64,000 nucleotides of DNA from CAXXOK01 sp963675655 (GCA_963675655.1 OY776489.1:2790001-2854000), one strand, 5' to 3'. Counted from the stretch's first letter, positions 52,559 through 62,549 are shown. Notes: generated from the sequence alone by a model not told the origin. Made by a program: numbers and translations.

Positions 52559-52669
52559 CTTCGGGCCGATACCCCAAAAGGAAAGACGCTTTATAAACCT
52601 GTCTCCTCTACAAATCGTTTTATGAAATAGCGGGCGGAAAATAAAGTAAATCTGCAATAAAGAGATAAT

Positions 52670-52709
52670 GCAATACCCCCGCACTTCTTGCGAAATACGG
52701 GGGTATTGC
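52670..52709 (-). terminator. Terminator of rplS
   Basis: A perfect 12-bp stem (GCAATACCCCCG with complement) over a 16-base loop, 14 bases after the rplS stop on the reverse strand. Confidence 0.85.
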
Positions 52710-52722
52710 ACGGAACCATCGC

Positions 52723-53073
52723 TTACACGCGGCTCGCTTCCTTGATCTTCGCAGCTTTGCCCTGCAAGCCACGGAGATAATACAGCTTTGCTCTGCGCAC
52801 TTTACCGCGGCGTACCACATCAATATGGTCTACACGCGGAGAATGCAGCGGGAACGTACGCTCAACGCCAATGCCATAGCTGACGCGGCGTACAGTAAAC
52901 GTTTCACGGATGCTGCCGTTGCGGCGCGCAATCACGGTGCCTTCAAAAGCCTGAAGACGCTCGCGGTCGCCCTCGACAACCTTTACCCATACACGTACGG
53001 TGTCGCCGATATTGAACGCAGGCAGATCGGAACGAAGCTGTGCTTTTTCAATGGAACGAATGATATCACTCAT
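52723..53073 (-). CDS. rplS: Ribosomal protein L19
   Basis: A 116-residue ribosomal protein with the L19 signature region RRVSYGIGVERTFPLHSP and the earlier GDTVRVWVKVVEGDRERLQ. L19 sits at the 30S-50S interface. GGAAGGAGG precedes the ATG. It is transcribed alone here, with its own promoter, leader and terminator; rimM and trmD, its usual neighbours, are absent. Confidence 0.97.
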   Translation of the reverse strand: MSDIIRSIEKAQLRSDLPAFNIGDTVRVWVKVVEGDRERLQAFEGTVIARRNGSIRETFTVRRVSYGIGVERTFPLHSPRVDHIDVVRRGKVRRAKLYYLRGLQGKAAKIKEASRV

Positions 53074-53085
53074 TTCATATGCCTC

Positions 53086-53149
53086 CTTCCCTCATAGACG
53101 TTCGTGCCTTCAGGCTTTTGCCTGGGTAGAGGACCGTCCGTTTGTCACA
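53086..53149 (-). promoter_or_regulatory. rplS leader, possible L19 leader RNA
   Basis: The leader between the predicted start and rplS holds a hairpin CAGGC/GCCTG (53111-53124) and a small GGACCGTCC palindrome. A Firmicute L19 leader motif exists, but I cannot confirm the match by eye. Confidence 0.35.
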
Positions 53150-53155
53150 GCGAAA

Positions 53156-53185
53156 AGTATATCATGAATCAGGCAGTGAACGCAA
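53156..53185 (-). promoter_or_regulatory. Promoter for rplS
   Basis: On the reverse strand TTGCGT (53180-53185) and TATACT (53156-53161) are 18 bases apart. Confidence 0.6.
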
Positions 53186-53347
53186 GTATTTTGTTAATTT
53201 TTCATACGCTACGGCAGAAGTAAGCACCTGTATGAAAATCACTACTCCTTTTTGTGTAAAATTATATATAATACAAATACAATCGTAACAATCTTGCAAC
53301 ATACTATTAAATGCTGTATACTTATGGGTACGAAGGAGGGAACCAGT

Positions 53348-54550
53348 ATGAATAAATGTATGCGTAACAACTTGAAAAAAGGTATTGCTTTTATCCTCTG
53401 CTGGTTCTTATTGTTGCCCGGTGTTTCTGCTTTTGCCAGTGAGGTGGTAACACAGGAACAGCAAGCGGTAATCATCTCTACTGTTTCTACTACAATCGGG
53501 GAAAACTCCATAGAGTATCCGCAATTAGAAGGTATGTCGGACACATTGGTACAGCAGACGATTAACAATACAATTGTGGAAAAGGCGAAAATAGCCCAGC
53601 GTATGGTTACACTCAGCATGCTGCAAAGTGGCGGAGAGGGTTTGACGCTAAACTATCAGGCTTATATGGGCGGCGATTTATTCTCTACGGTTATCAATGC
53701 TGTGGGAATTATGGAAAACGGGAGAAGCGGACAGGAATATACCGCCTTATGCTTCTCACTTTCAACTGGCAAACCAGTAACGTTGTCGGAGTTGTTTAGC
53801 GATCCGGATGCGGCGGTAGCCTATATGGAACAAACGCTGGAAGATACATATTGGGACGAGTTATCAGCTTATTTAGTCTATGCGGCGCTCTCCCCATTGC
53901 CAGTGGATCAATTTACGCTGGATGAAAACGGAATCACCTTTTATTATCCATCCGAACAGTTTTCCTTACTCAGTGGTTATAGTGGCGCGGCGCAGTTCCA
54001 TTTTGACGAGCTTTCGGAGTATTGGATCACCGACCCAGAAGGGTATCCGGCAAAATTAGGCGCTCTACCGCAGGCCTTAAGCGATGCAGAGATGAAAACA
54101 AAAATTATTGATGCGGTAACCAACGGGAAATTGCCGGATATACCGGTAACCTTGGGGATGAGCATGCTGGAGTTGGTATCGGCTTTTCGCCTGCTTCGCA
54201 CCCCGGATCAATACCCGGGCGGAAGATACTTTCAATTGGAAGCACCGATGTTCAGGCAGGTGTTAGTACTCTCGGATGCCCTTACCTCGACCTATGATAA
54301 CTCCGTTGCCGAAGGCATCATGAGTTTTCGCACGGACTTGTATGGCTTAAAAACAGGGGAAACGAAACGGGAACGGTGGCTTTCTGTATTGGGTGACCCC
54401 AAGAGCACTGTAGTATTTGATGAGGATTTGGCGTATGATTATGGCTTGCCGCTGGGCACAGCCGACTATTATTCATTTGGCGGCCGTCAACTGCTGCTTT
54501 ATGCAGATGAGAACGACACGTTATACGCTATCCGGATTACAAGATCATAA
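53348..54550 (+). CDS. Exported DUF3298/DUF4163-like protein
   Basis: ATG 53348 follows AAGGAGG and opens a signal peptide (GIAFILCWFLLLPGVSAFA). The mature part starts with the DUF4163-like piece IEYPQLEGMSDTLVQQTINN and continues with a DUF3298-like half (YTALCFSLSTGKPVTLSELF and FYYPSEQFSLLSGYSG). That pair occurs in RsiV-like anti-sigma factors and in the extracellular part of PdaC-like deacetylases. Here the last 150 residues are of another, unrecognised type. No catalytic domain or membrane anchor is seen. It precedes ftsK by 24 bases, so the two may be co-transcribed. Confidence 0.65.
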   Translation: MNKCMRNNLKKGIAFILCWFLLLPGVSAFASEVVTQEQQAVIISTVSTTIGENSIEYPQLEGMSDTLVQQTINNTIVEKAKIAQRMVTLSMLQSGGEGLTLNYQAYMGGDLFSTVINAVGIMENGRSGQEYTALCFSLSTGKPVTLSELFSDPDAAVAYMEQTLEDTYWDELSAYLVYAALSPLPVDQFTLDENGITFYYPSEQFSLLSGYSGAAQFHFDELSEYWITDPEGYPAKLGALPQALSDAEMKTKIIDAVTNGKLPDIPVTLGMSMLELVSAFRLLRTPDQYPGGRYFQLEAPMFRQVLVLSDALTSTYDNSVAEGIMSFRTDLYGLKTGETKRERWLSVLGDPKSTVVFDEDLAYDYGLPLGTADYYSFGGRQLLLYADENDTLYAIRITRS

Positions 54551-54574
54551 CGTTATTATCATTTCGGAGGCAAT

Positions 54575-57526
54575 ATGCAAAGAACGAAAAAGGGCAGAGC
54601 CAAAACTTACAATTCGGATTCATTAATGATCAGAAGTGTAACGGGCATTCTGCTGATTGCGATAGGAATTTTATCGCTCATCTCCGTTGTCGGCGGCGTG
54701 AGCGGAAGTGTCTTTCTGATCATCAAACGCGCAACACAGGGGTTAGGCGGCGCATTGTGCCTGGGAATTCCCATTTTGTTTATTTGGGGCGGCGCTTTGA
54801 TTGCTTTTTCTGCACAACGCAGGGTACCCGTACGAGCTTTTTTATTACTCAGCTTACTGTATATCTGTGTGCTGGGTATTTTTAACCTGCTCAGTAAAAT
54901 TGGTACACTTACGTTTATGGAGTATGCAGCGGCATATAAAAATGGAGCTTCGGCGATAACTTCCACAAACGGCTACGGTGGATTTCTATCTGCCGGGTAT
55001 CAAATTTGCGCTGCCAACGGAACCTTTGGCGGAGCGGTTGGAATGCTTACCGCGTGGCCTTTATGGACGTTCGTGGGCTCCATTGGTGGAACGGCGATTT
55101 TAGCGGCAATTGGACTGATGTGCGTACTTTTCGTCTCGAAGTTTGATGTAATCGGCGTGATCCGTCAGTATCGTGAAAATGCGCAGCAGCGCACGGAAGC
55201 ACGCGAGGCAAAAATGGAGCGGCATGCCTACGAAAAAGAGCTGAAAAAACAACAACGTAAGCAAGGATACGAAAATACGGATGAAACCGCTCATGATAAT
55301 GTAGTTCCTGTACAAACAAAAATACAAGCCATGCAGCAAGCAGCAAAACAAGAAACGATGCAGATAGCCGGCCAGCAAGGTTTTTCCGGATTCACCGGAG
55401 GCATACCCGCATGGCCGCAGAACAATGCTTCTGTACAGATGGGGCAGCAGACACAGGATGCGCAGCAGAATATGTTTGTACCCGGGCAGCAAGTCACTTT
55501 ATATGATGAGATGATCGTGCCGGAATCCCCTTCCAACACCAATGCGCCCACGTGGAAATTAAAGAATATTTTTAATCGGAAAGAAGCTGCTGCTCCGGTA
55601 GAAGCAGCGGTTGCAGCACCGACAACAACGTTTGCTCCTACAGGAGATAAAGACCGGGAAGTAAACCGGGTGCTGGAGAAGATGGAGGAGAACCGCAAAC
55701 GCAAGCAGGAAATCGAACAGCGCATTGGGCAAGCCAGCGGCGCAGGTATCAATACACCTGTCACACCAACAGCGCAAACAGTATTGTCCAAGGCGGCAAA
55801 GAAGACACAACCGAACCGGAATATGACCCAGCGTCAAATCGACTATGCAAACCAGACGGCTGCCTACCAACCGCCGGAGCGCCCGCAAACAACGCAACCG
55901 GTTGAAAGCCCAGTGAAAACAGCGCAGCAGGATTTATTTGCTGCCTATAAAAAACCGGATACTACCGATAGGACGCATCCCATGAGCGGCCAAAGGCTTG
56001 ATCATCCATCACTCAAATTGCCAGAAAAACGGAAAACCGAAATAAAAGAAAGTACCCAAATAAAGAAACATACGGATTATCCATATCCGATGATCGAACT
56101 GCTCAATCTACAAACACAATCGATCCCGGATACGCGTGAGCAGGATGAAACCAGCGCGCGGCGACTGGAAAAAACGCTGGAGAGCTTCTCCATCCCCGCC
56201 CGTGTAAAACGCGTAACTCACGGCCCGGCGGTAACCCGGTTTGAACTGGGGCTTATTTCCAGCGGTATCAACGTAAAGCGAATCCTGAACATCGCTGATA
56301 ATATTGCGCTGGATATGGCCGCAAACGGTGGCGTGCGTATCGAGGTGCCGATTCCCGGTACAAATCTGTTTGGGGTAGAAGTGCCAAATAAAGAGATTAT
56401 TGGCGTGTCGCTGGCGGAAGTTTTGACCAGCCCGGAAATGACGAACGCAAAATCGCCGCTTTCGGTAGCGCTGGGTAAAGATATTGCCGGTCGTCCCGTA
56501 ATTTGTGATTTGGCGAAGATGCCGCACTTGCTGATTGCAGGCCAAACCGGCAGCGGTAAATCCGTTTGTATTAATGCTATTATCAATAGCCTTCTGTACC
56601 GTTCCACGCCGGAAGAAGTACGTATGATTATGATCGATCCTAAAGTGGTTGAATTGCAAGGATACAACAAAGTGCCGCACTTGCTGATTCCGGTTGTAAG
56701 CGACCCGCACAAAGCCTCCGGTGCGCTGGCTTGGGCGGTACAGGAAATGCTGGACCGCTACCATAAAATGCAAAGCAAAGGCGTGCGCGAAATAACCGGA
56801 TATAACGCCCGTGTAACCGGAGACGAGCCGAAGCTGCCGCGAATTGTCATTATCATCGACGAACTTTCCGATTTGATGCTCGCTTGCAAAAAAGAAGTGG
56901 AGGAGAGCATCATCCGCTTGGCGCAGCTGGCCCGTGCGGCGGGCATCCATGTTGTTGTAGCAACGCAGCGCCCGACGGTAAACGTAATTACGGGCTTGAT
57001 TAAAGCCAATATTCCATCCCGTATTGCCTTTGCCGTAGCATCCAGCACAGACAGCCGAACCATTTTGGATATGAACGCAGCCGAGAAGCTACTGGGACGT
57101 GGCGATATGTTCTATTATCCAACGGGAGCCAAAGCGCCGCTGCGTGTGCAGGGCTGCTTTGTCAGCGATGCGGAAATTGCCAATGTGGTGGACTATATTG
57201 GTAAAAACTCTGAGCCGGATTACGATGAAACCATCAATGAGATTATGGAAAGCACACAAGACGGGGATGAGGATGACGCCGATACCGATAATGCAAGCGA
57301 TACGGACGAGCGCCTGCAAGAAGCGATTGAAATGGTGCTGACCGATGGACAGGCTTCCATTAGTATGTTGCAGCGGCGCATGAAAATTGGCTATGCACGC
57401 GCGGGCAGGTTGATAGATACGATGGCGACACGCGGGGTTGTCAGTAAAAGCGCAGGCAGTAAGCCAAGAGAAATATTAATGTCATATGAGCAGTACGAGC
57501 AGCAGCAGGAGCGGTTGCTGCGGTAA
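54575..57526 (+). CDS. DNA translocase FtsK/SpoIIIE
   Basis: The protein pumps DNA through the division or sporulation septum. Four membrane helices fill residues about 20-185. A long Gln/Ala/Pro-rich linker of about 320 residues follows, longer than in SpoIIIE (the whole protein is 983 residues against about 790). The motor has Walker A GQTGSGKSVCINAI near residue 656 and Walker B IVIIIDELSDLM near 765. A C-terminal gamma winged helix (ISMLQRRMKIGYARAGRLID) reads polar DNA sequences. I cannot decide between the division and sporulation paralogue. A terminator follows. Confidence 0.94.
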   Translation: MQRTKKGRAKTYNSDSLMIRSVTGILLIAIGILSLISVVGGVSGSVFLIIKRATQGLGGALCLGIPILFIWGGALIAFSAQRRVPVRAFLLLSLLYICVLGIFNLLSKIGTLTFMEYAAAYKNGASAITSTNGYGGFLSAGYQICAANGTFGGAVGMLTAWPLWTFVGSIGGTAILAAIGLMCVLFVSKFDVIGVIRQYRENAQQRTEAREAKMERHAYEKELKKQQRKQGYENTDETAHDNVVPVQTKIQAMQQAAKQETMQIAGQQGFSGFTGGIPAWPQNNASVQMGQQTQDAQQNMFVPGQQVTLYDEMIVPESPSNTNAPTWKLKNIFNRKEAAAPVEAAVAAPTTTFAPTGDKDREVNRVLEKMEENRKRKQEIEQRIGQASGAGINTPVTPTAQTVLSKAAKKTQPNRNMTQRQIDYANQTAAYQPPERPQTTQPVESPVKTAQQDLFAAYKKPDTTDRTHPMSGQRLDHPSLKLPEKRKTEIKESTQIKKHTDYPYPMIELLNLQTQSIPDTREQDETSARRLEKTLESFSIPARVKRVTHGPAVTRFELGLISSGINVKRILNIADNIALDMAANGGVRIEVPIPGTNLFGVEVPNKEIIGVSLAEVLTSPEMTNAKSPLSVALGKDIAGRPVICDLAKMPHLLIAGQTGSGKSVCINAIINSLLYRSTPEEVRMIMIDPKVVELQGYNKVPHLLIPVVSDPHKASGALAWAVQEMLDRYHKMQSKGVREITGYNARVTGDEPKLPRIVIIIDELSDLMLACKKEVEESIIRLAQLARAAGIHVVVATQRPTVNVITGLIKANIPSRIAFAVASSTDSRTILDMNAAEKLLGRGDMFYYPTGAKAPLRVQGCFVSDAEIANVVDYIGKNSEPDYDETINEIMESTQDGDEDDADTDNASDTDERLQEAIEMVLTDGQASISMLQRRMKIGYARAGRLIDTMATRGVVSKSAGSKPREILMSYEQYEQQQERLLR

Positions 57527-57555
57527 CCATTTTCCGAATGGGAACGTACATTCTG

Positions 57556-57589
57556 CCTCTGGTGTTGCAGTTATAACCCAGAGGTTTTT
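57556..57589 (+). terminator. Terminator after ftsK/spoIIIE
   Basis: CCTCTGG pairs with CCAGAGG over a 15-base loop and is followed by TTTTT. Confidence 0.75.
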
Positions 57590-57628
57590 CGCTATCTGTG
57601 TGAAAACGACGTAAACATGCGACTTTCC

Positions 57629-57658
57629 TTGACAATGCAAAGACAGCGCGTGTATAAT
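57629..57658 (+). promoter_or_regulatory. Promoter for hisS-aspS
   Basis: Perfect TTGACA (57629-57634) and TATAAT (57653-57658) with 18-base spacing. Transcription would begin near 57665, leaving a leader of only about 26 bases and no room for a T-box. Confidence 0.8.
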
Positions 57659-57690
57659 CCACAATGACCGTAGCGATTGAGGTGAAAAAC

Positions 57691-58986
57691 ATGTTGACCA
57701 GGATTCCCAAAGGTACCAAGGATATTTTACCCCCTGAAAGCACGCGCTATCAGGCGATGGAAGCCATGATGCGTGAGAAAGCCAGACTGGCGGGATATCA
57801 GGAAATCCGTACGCCTGTATTTGAACATACAGAACTGTTTTTACGTTCGGTGGGCGCATCCAGCGATGTCGTACGTAAAGAAATGTATACTTTTAAGGAT
57901 AAAGGCGACCGTTCCATTACCCTGAAGCCGGAAACGACGGCTGGAACTGTACGCGCTTTTATTGAATCCAGTCTGTATGCGCAGGCGCTGCCCATGAAGT
58001 TTTATTATATTTTCGCTCCTCATTTCCGCTACGAATCGCCCCAGTCAGGGCGCCTGCGTGAGCATCACCAATTTGGAATGGAATGCTTTGGCGCAAAAGA
58101 AGCGTCTGCGGATGCAGAGCTTATTTTAATAGCGATGGATGTTTTAAACAGCGTTGGCTTGCAAGGCATTGCCCTGCGGATCAACTCCATCGGCTGCCCT
58201 AAGTGCCGCCCCGCTTATCAGGAAAAGCTGAAAGCGTACCTGAAAGGCAAACAGGAAAAACTGTGTAAGGATTGTGTTGAACGTATTGATATTAATCCGC
58301 TGCGCGTGCTGGATTGTAAAAACCCGGCATGTCAGGCGGAATTGACGGATGCGCCTCGGATGATCGACGCCCTATGCAATGAGTGCCACGATCACTTTGA
58401 GGATTTGCAAAGCTATCTGCGTGCGGCAAACGTGGAATACGTTGTGGATTCAGGCATTGTTCGCGGGTTGGATTACTACACTAAAACCGTGTTTGAGCTG
58501 ACCGCGGAAACCCCCAGCGGAACCATGACCGCTTGCGGCGGTGGCCGCTACGATAAATTGGTAGAAGAAATCGGCGGGCCGGATATTCCAGCTGTCGGTT
58601 TCGGTATGGGGATGGAGCGTGTATTGCTGCTGCTGGATTTGATGCCGCCTGAAATGCATAAGCTGAAAATGGAAAGCAACGCCCCGGATATATACGTTGC
58701 CAGTTTGAACCGCAATCTTGCGGCAAATGCGTTTCCGTTAATGCTTGCGTTCCGTGCGGCAGGCTTGAAAGCGGATATGGACCATGCGGGCCGTAGCCTG
58801 AAGGCGCAGTTTAAATACGCGGATAAGCTGGGCGCTGCTTACGTAACGGTGCTGGGCGAAGATGAAATACAAAAAGGTATGATTACGCTGCGTAACATGA
58901 GCACGCGGGAAGAAACGGAAGTTTCCCTGACGGAAGCACCGGAAAAGCTGGCCGCGATGATCAGCAAGCGAAGCGAGGAGGAATAA
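57691..58986 (+). CDS. hisS: Histidyl-tRNA synthetase
   Basis: I use ATG 57691, six bases after GAGGTG; the ATG at 57664 coincides with the expected transcription start. This class II synthetase shows motif 1 (KGTKDILPPES start), motif 2 (APHFRYESPQSGRLREHHQF) and the His-specific GLDYYTKTVFE near residue 260. Motif 3 is GFGMGMERVLLLL. The C-terminal anticodon-binding domain is complete. Only three bases separate it from aspS, the usual Firmicute pair. Confidence 0.96.
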   Translation: MLTRIPKGTKDILPPESTRYQAMEAMMREKARLAGYQEIRTPVFEHTELFLRSVGASSDVVRKEMYTFKDKGDRSITLKPETTAGTVRAFIESSLYAQALPMKFYYIFAPHFRYESPQSGRLREHHQFGMECFGAKEASADAELILIAMDVLNSVGLQGIALRINSIGCPKCRPAYQEKLKAYLKGKQEKLCKDCVERIDINPLRVLDCKNPACQAELTDAPRMIDALCNECHDHFEDLQSYLRAANVEYVVDSGIVRGLDYYTKTVFELTAETPSGTMTACGGGRYDKLVEEIGGPDIPAVGFGMGMERVLLLLDLMPPEMHKLKMESNAPDIYVASLNRNLAANAFPLMLAFRAAGLKADMDHAGRSLKAQFKYADKLGAAYVTVLGEDEIQKGMITLRNMSTREETEVSLTEAPEKLAAMISKRSEEE

Positions 58987-58989
58987 CCC

Positions 58990-60762
58990 ATGGCAATCAC
59001 AAAGCGAACGCATATGTGCGGTAAGATACTACCGGGCGAAGTAGGTAAACAGGTATTGCTGAAAGGCTGGGTGCAGCGTGCACGTAATCTGGGCGGGTTA
59101 ATTTTCGTATGGCTGCGTGATCGTTCGGGCATTGTGCAGGTCGTAATGGATTCCACCTCGCTGGATGAGGAGACGTTCGCATTGGCCGAAAGCCTGCGCA
59201 GCGAATTTGTAATTGAAGTTACGGGCGAAGTGCGCAACCGCGCGCCGGAAGCTGTGAATGAAAAAATGGCTACCGGTGCGGTTGAAGTGCTGGCAAAGAG
59301 TTTGTTGGTGCTCAACGTCAGTAAAACACCGCCGATCTATGTGGAAGACGACAGCAACGAAGCGGAATCGCTTCGGCTGAAGTATCGCTATATTGACCTG
59401 CGCCGCCCGACGATGCAGCATATGCTGCAATTCCGTCACCGTATTATCAAATGCCTGCGGGACTATATCGACGATCAGGGCTTTATTGAGGTGGAAACGC
59501 CAATTTTGACCAAATCCACCCCTGAAGGTGCACGCGATTACCTGGTACCGTACCGTCAGAAGCCGGGTCTTTTCTACGCGCTTCCGCAAAGCCCGCAGAT
59601 TTATAAACAGCTGTTGATGTTGGCAGGCTTGGATAAGTACTACCAAATTGCACGCTGCTTCCGCGATGAGGACGGCCGCGCCGACCGTCAACCTGAATTT
59701 ACGCAGTTTGATATGGAAATGAGCTTTATCGAGCCGGAAGATATCCAAAACGTCGTTGAAGGCGCATACCAGCAGCTGTTTAAAAAGGTAATGGGGCTTG
59801 AGGTTCAATTACCGCTGAAGCGACTGACGTGGCGTGACGCGATGGCGCGCTATGGTAGCGACAAGCCGGATACACGTTTCGGTATGGAGATCAGCGATGT
59901 AAGCGAAACAGTGCGTGGATGCGGCTTTGTTGTGTTTGAAAATGCGTTGGCTGATGGGCAAACCGTATGCGCGATTTGTGCGAAGGGCGCAGGCGGCATG
60001 AGCCGTAAAGAGCTGGACGCGTTGGGCGAATATGCAAAAACCTACCATGTAAAAGGCCTTGCCTGGGCTGTGCCTAACGCGGATGGTACAATTCGCAGCA
60101 GTTTTGCCAAGGCTATGCAGGGCGATAGTATGCAGCGGCTGCTTGCGCAGATGGATTGCCAGGCGGGGGATGCATTGTTTGTGATCGCAGATCAAAAAAT
60201 CAAGGCTTTAACCGCAATGGGACAGGTACGTTTGCGCTTGGGTCACCAGCTGGATTTGATCGATCAAACACGTTATGATTTGCTGTGGATTACCGAGTTC
60301 CCGCTCGTGTCATGGGACGAAGAGGACCAACGCTTTGTGGCGGAGCATCATCCGTTTACGGCCGTGATGGAAGAAGACGTTAACTTGATGGAGACAGACC
60401 CTGCATCGGTTCGCGCTCAATCTTACGATCTGGTGATGAATGGCGTTGAAATGGGCAGCGGGTCCATTCGTATCCATCAGAGCGAACTGCAGGCAAAAAT
60501 GTTCTCGCTCATTGGTCTATCGCCGGAAGAAGCCAAGGAGAAATTTGGTTTCTTGTTGGAGGCTTTCCAATATGGCACGCCCCCGCACGGCGGTTTTGCC
60601 TTCGGTATTGACCGTTTGGTGATGATTTTGAACGGTTCCGAAAGCTTGCGCGATGTGCTGGCGTTCCCAAAAATTCAAAATGGCGTATGCCCGATGATGG
60701 AAACACCGGCAACCGTAAATCCCCAGCAGTTGGACATGCTAAAAATCAAAGTGGAGCAATAA
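58990..60762 (+). CDS. aspS: Aspartyl-tRNA synthetase
   Basis: A bacterial-type AspRS of 590 residues. It has an N-terminal OB-fold anticodon domain (VLLKGWVQRARNLGGLIFVW), class II motif 2 (YQIARCFRDEDGRADRQPEF), a GAD insertion domain at about 300-410 and motif 3 (GGFAFGIDRLVMIL). Whether it is discriminating or also charges tRNA-Asn cannot be decided from the motifs I can see. GAGGAGG precedes the ATG. Confidence 0.96.
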   Translation: MAITKRTHMCGKILPGEVGKQVLLKGWVQRARNLGGLIFVWLRDRSGIVQVVMDSTSLDEETFALAESLRSEFVIEVTGEVRNRAPEAVNEKMATGAVEVLAKSLLVLNVSKTPPIYVEDDSNEAESLRLKYRYIDLRRPTMQHMLQFRHRIIKCLRDYIDDQGFIEVETPILTKSTPEGARDYLVPYRQKPGLFYALPQSPQIYKQLLMLAGLDKYYQIARCFRDEDGRADRQPEFTQFDMEMSFIEPEDIQNVVEGAYQQLFKKVMGLEVQLPLKRLTWRDAMARYGSDKPDTRFGMEISDVSETVRGCGFVVFENALADGQTVCAICAKGAGGMSRKELDALGEYAKTYHVKGLAWAVPNADGTIRSSFAKAMQGDSMQRLLAQMDCQAGDALFVIADQKIKALTAMGQVRLRLGHQLDLIDQTRYDLLWITEFPLVSWDEEDQRFVAEHHPFTAVMEEDVNLMETDPASVRAQSYDLVMNGVEMGSGSIRIHQSELQAKMFSLIGLSPEEAKEKFGFLLEAFQYGTPPHGGFAFGIDRLVMILNGSESLRDVLAFPKIQNGVCPMMETPATVNPQQLDMLKIKVEQ

Positions 60763-60804
60763 ATAGCTGCTTAGTTCTACACGGGATAATTTACGATAGC
60801 GGCG

Positions 60805-60833
60805 TTGTCAATTGCTGCAAAATCTGTTATACT
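60805..60833 (+). promoter_or_regulatory. Promoter for the asp23 cluster
   Basis: TTGTCA (60805-60810) and TATACT (60828-60833) are 17 bases apart, each one base off consensus, 38 bases before the asp23 start. Confidence 0.7.
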
Positions 60834-60870
60834 ACGCTTTGGAAAGCATGAACCATAGGAGGTGTGTAGC

Positions 60871-61479
60871 ATGGCTGCAAGGAAAGATAACTTGCCCTTG
60901 AGTTTGCATAATGATGAGGATACAACGGGGACCATCACCTATGCCAACGAGGTCATCGCGATCATTGCAGGCGTAGCCGCCAACGAAGTAGAAGGTATTG
61001 CCGGCATGTGCACCAGCGGTGGCATCACCGAAGTATTTGGGCGCTATCGCAACATTACCAGAGGCGTAAAAGTTGAGATAGGCTCGGAAGAAGCTTCCGT
61101 GGATCTGTTTGTTATCGTTGAATATGGCACGCCGATACAGACGGCTGCGGCCAACGTACAGGAAAATGTGCGCAAGGCGATCGAATCCATGACCGGGCTG
61201 CACGTGGTGCGTGTGGATGTACACGTGCAGGGTGTCAGCTTTGAAAAAGAAAACAAAGAAGTTTTAGAGAGCTTGGAAAACGCGGAACTTGAAAAAGTAA
61301 CCGAAGGCGTGCATGCAAGCGTTACCGAAGTAAGCGAAGCACAACCGGAAGAAGAAAAAGAACCGGACGAGCCCGAAACAGAAAACACAGAAACAGAGGC
61401 TGAAACGGAGAGCGAGCCGAAGGTTGAACCTTCAGTTGAGCAAACCGAGCCGCAGGCCGAACCGGAAACACAGGCATAA
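60871..61479 (+). CDS. Asp23/Gls24 family envelope stress protein
   Basis: ATG 60871 follows AGGAGGTG. The Asp23 domain covers about residues 18-125 (ITYANEVIAIIAGVAANEVE and VDLFVIVEYGTPIQTAAANV). The last 75 residues are a low-complexity Glu/Pro/Thr tail, not usual for the family. Asp23 proteins bind the membrane through AmaP, which is encoded next, and form an abundant patch under the cell envelope. Part of a three-gene cluster with its own promoter; a terminator lies between it and amaP. Confidence 0.9.
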   Translation: MAARKDNLPLSLHNDEDTTGTITYANEVIAIIAGVAANEVEGIAGMCTSGGITEVFGRYRNITRGVKVEIGSEEASVDLFVIVEYGTPIQTAAANVQENVRKAIESMTGLHVVRVDVHVQGVSFEKENKEVLESLENAELEKVTEGVHASVTEVSEAQPEEEKEPDEPETENTETEAETESEPKVEPSVEQTEPQAEPETQA

Positions 61480-61485
61480 ACGATG

Positions 61486-61517
61486 CCCCAAAAGACCGGT
61501 AAGGCCTTTTGGGGTTT
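61486..61517 (+). terminator. Terminator between asp23 and amaP
   Basis: CCCCAAAAG pairs with CTTTTGGGG over an 11-base loop, followed by TTTG. It starts six bases after the asp23 stop, so partial read-through would give less amaP than asp23. Confidence 0.75.
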
Positions 61518-61554
61518 GCTTTGTATCAACCGAGTCGGCAGGGAGGAATGGATT

Positions 61555-62523
61555 GTGAGATTAAAGGTAATAGACCGTATTTTGGCGGCGTTCACCGGTC
61601 TTTTTATTTTGGTGATTGGAATTGGGTTGTTTGTTTTTAGCGCGGGCATTTTTCCCTTTACGCTAGATCTTTCGTTTGTAACGCAAACCTTTTTGCTTTG
61701 GCAGCGCGCGGTTATGGTTGCCGCCGCCATTGCTTTGTGCTTTTTGGGGCTTCACAGCGTTTCCATGCTGTTTCGCTCTTCCAAAGAGAAAGGCTTTTTT
61801 GTACAGCATACAGAATACGGCGATTTGAGCATTTCAATGTCTGCAATGGAGAACATGGTCAAGAAATGCGTTGCAACGCATGACGAATTAAAAGTCAGCA
61901 ATACGCGCATTCATCATGTACGAGACGGGGTTGTTATCAGCATCCGCATCGCATTGGCCAACGGGGTCAACATCCCGATTACCGTAAGCGTTTTGCAAAA
62001 GCAGATTAAGCAATACATTACTTCTTGCTCCGGTATAGATGTAAAAGAGGTACGTGTTTTGGTGGAAACCAGCAATGGTACGGCCGCCGCATGCCCGGCG
62101 CCGGAGAAAACCATGGTGGAAGATGCCTACTCGGCCGTACAGAATACTGCCGTAGTTGGAACCAGTCAAGCAGTACCGCAAACATCTGCACCAAGCGAAG
62201 CGCCGGTACTGGCAGAAGAGGATGCAAAAAAGCCTCTGCATCAGCGCTTGTTCAAGCGGGATGAGAAACCGCAGATCATTCCGCAGCCACCGCAGGAAAG
62301 CGAAGCTGACTCAAGCGCTGCAATAGAGAAGGATGTTCAGTCCTCTGCACAAGCAAGCGTGGCGGATGAAACAGCACCAGCGGATGCTTATCAGGATGAG
62401 CCTGCCGGCGAACAGGACACAGCAGTTGAAACAACTGTGGATACGGAAGAATCCTTTGCGGGTGAAACCAAAGAGGAAGAAACCGAAGACGCGCTTGAAA
62501 AGCGCGATACAAATCAGGAATAA
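61555..62523 (+). CDS. AmaP-like alkaline shock membrane anchor protein
   Basis: GTG 61555, eight bases after GGGAGG, is the likely start; the frame upstream covers the terminator. Two membrane helices lie near residues 10-34 and 48-68 (FTGLFILVIGIGLFVFSAG; MVAAAIALCFLGL). An Asp23-like domain follows, about residues 80-175. The last 140 residues are acidic and disordered (Ala/Glu/Asp), mirroring the tail of the Asp23 protein. AmaP anchors Asp23 to the membrane in staphylococci. It is followed by the DUF2273 gene. Confidence 0.85.
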   Translation: MRLKVIDRILAAFTGLFILVIGIGLFVFSAGIFPFTLDLSFVTQTFLLWQRAVMVAAAIALCFLGLHSVSMLFRSSKEKGFFVQHTEYGDLSISMSAMENMVKKCVATHDELKVSNTRIHHVRDGVVISIRIALANGVNIPITVSVLQKQIKQYITSCSGIDVKEVRVLVETSNGTAAACPAPEKTMVEDAYSAVQNTAVVGTSQAVPQTSAPSEAPVLAEEDAKKPLHQRLFKRDEKPQIIPQPPQESEADSSAAIEKDVQSSAQASVADETAPADAYQDEPAGEQDTAVETTVDTEESFAGETKEEETEDALEKRDTNQE

Positions 62524-62549
62524 CGGCTGGGGAATAAGGAGGACGTACT

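Noticed and set aside
52559..52711. N-terminal extension of the methyltransferase-like membrane protein
   Set aside because: Its first codons lie in the rplS terminator hairpin and no ribosome site precedes them.
57591..57690. T-box riboswitch before hisS
   Set aside because: The promoter leaves only about 26 bases of leader and no T-box sequence is present.
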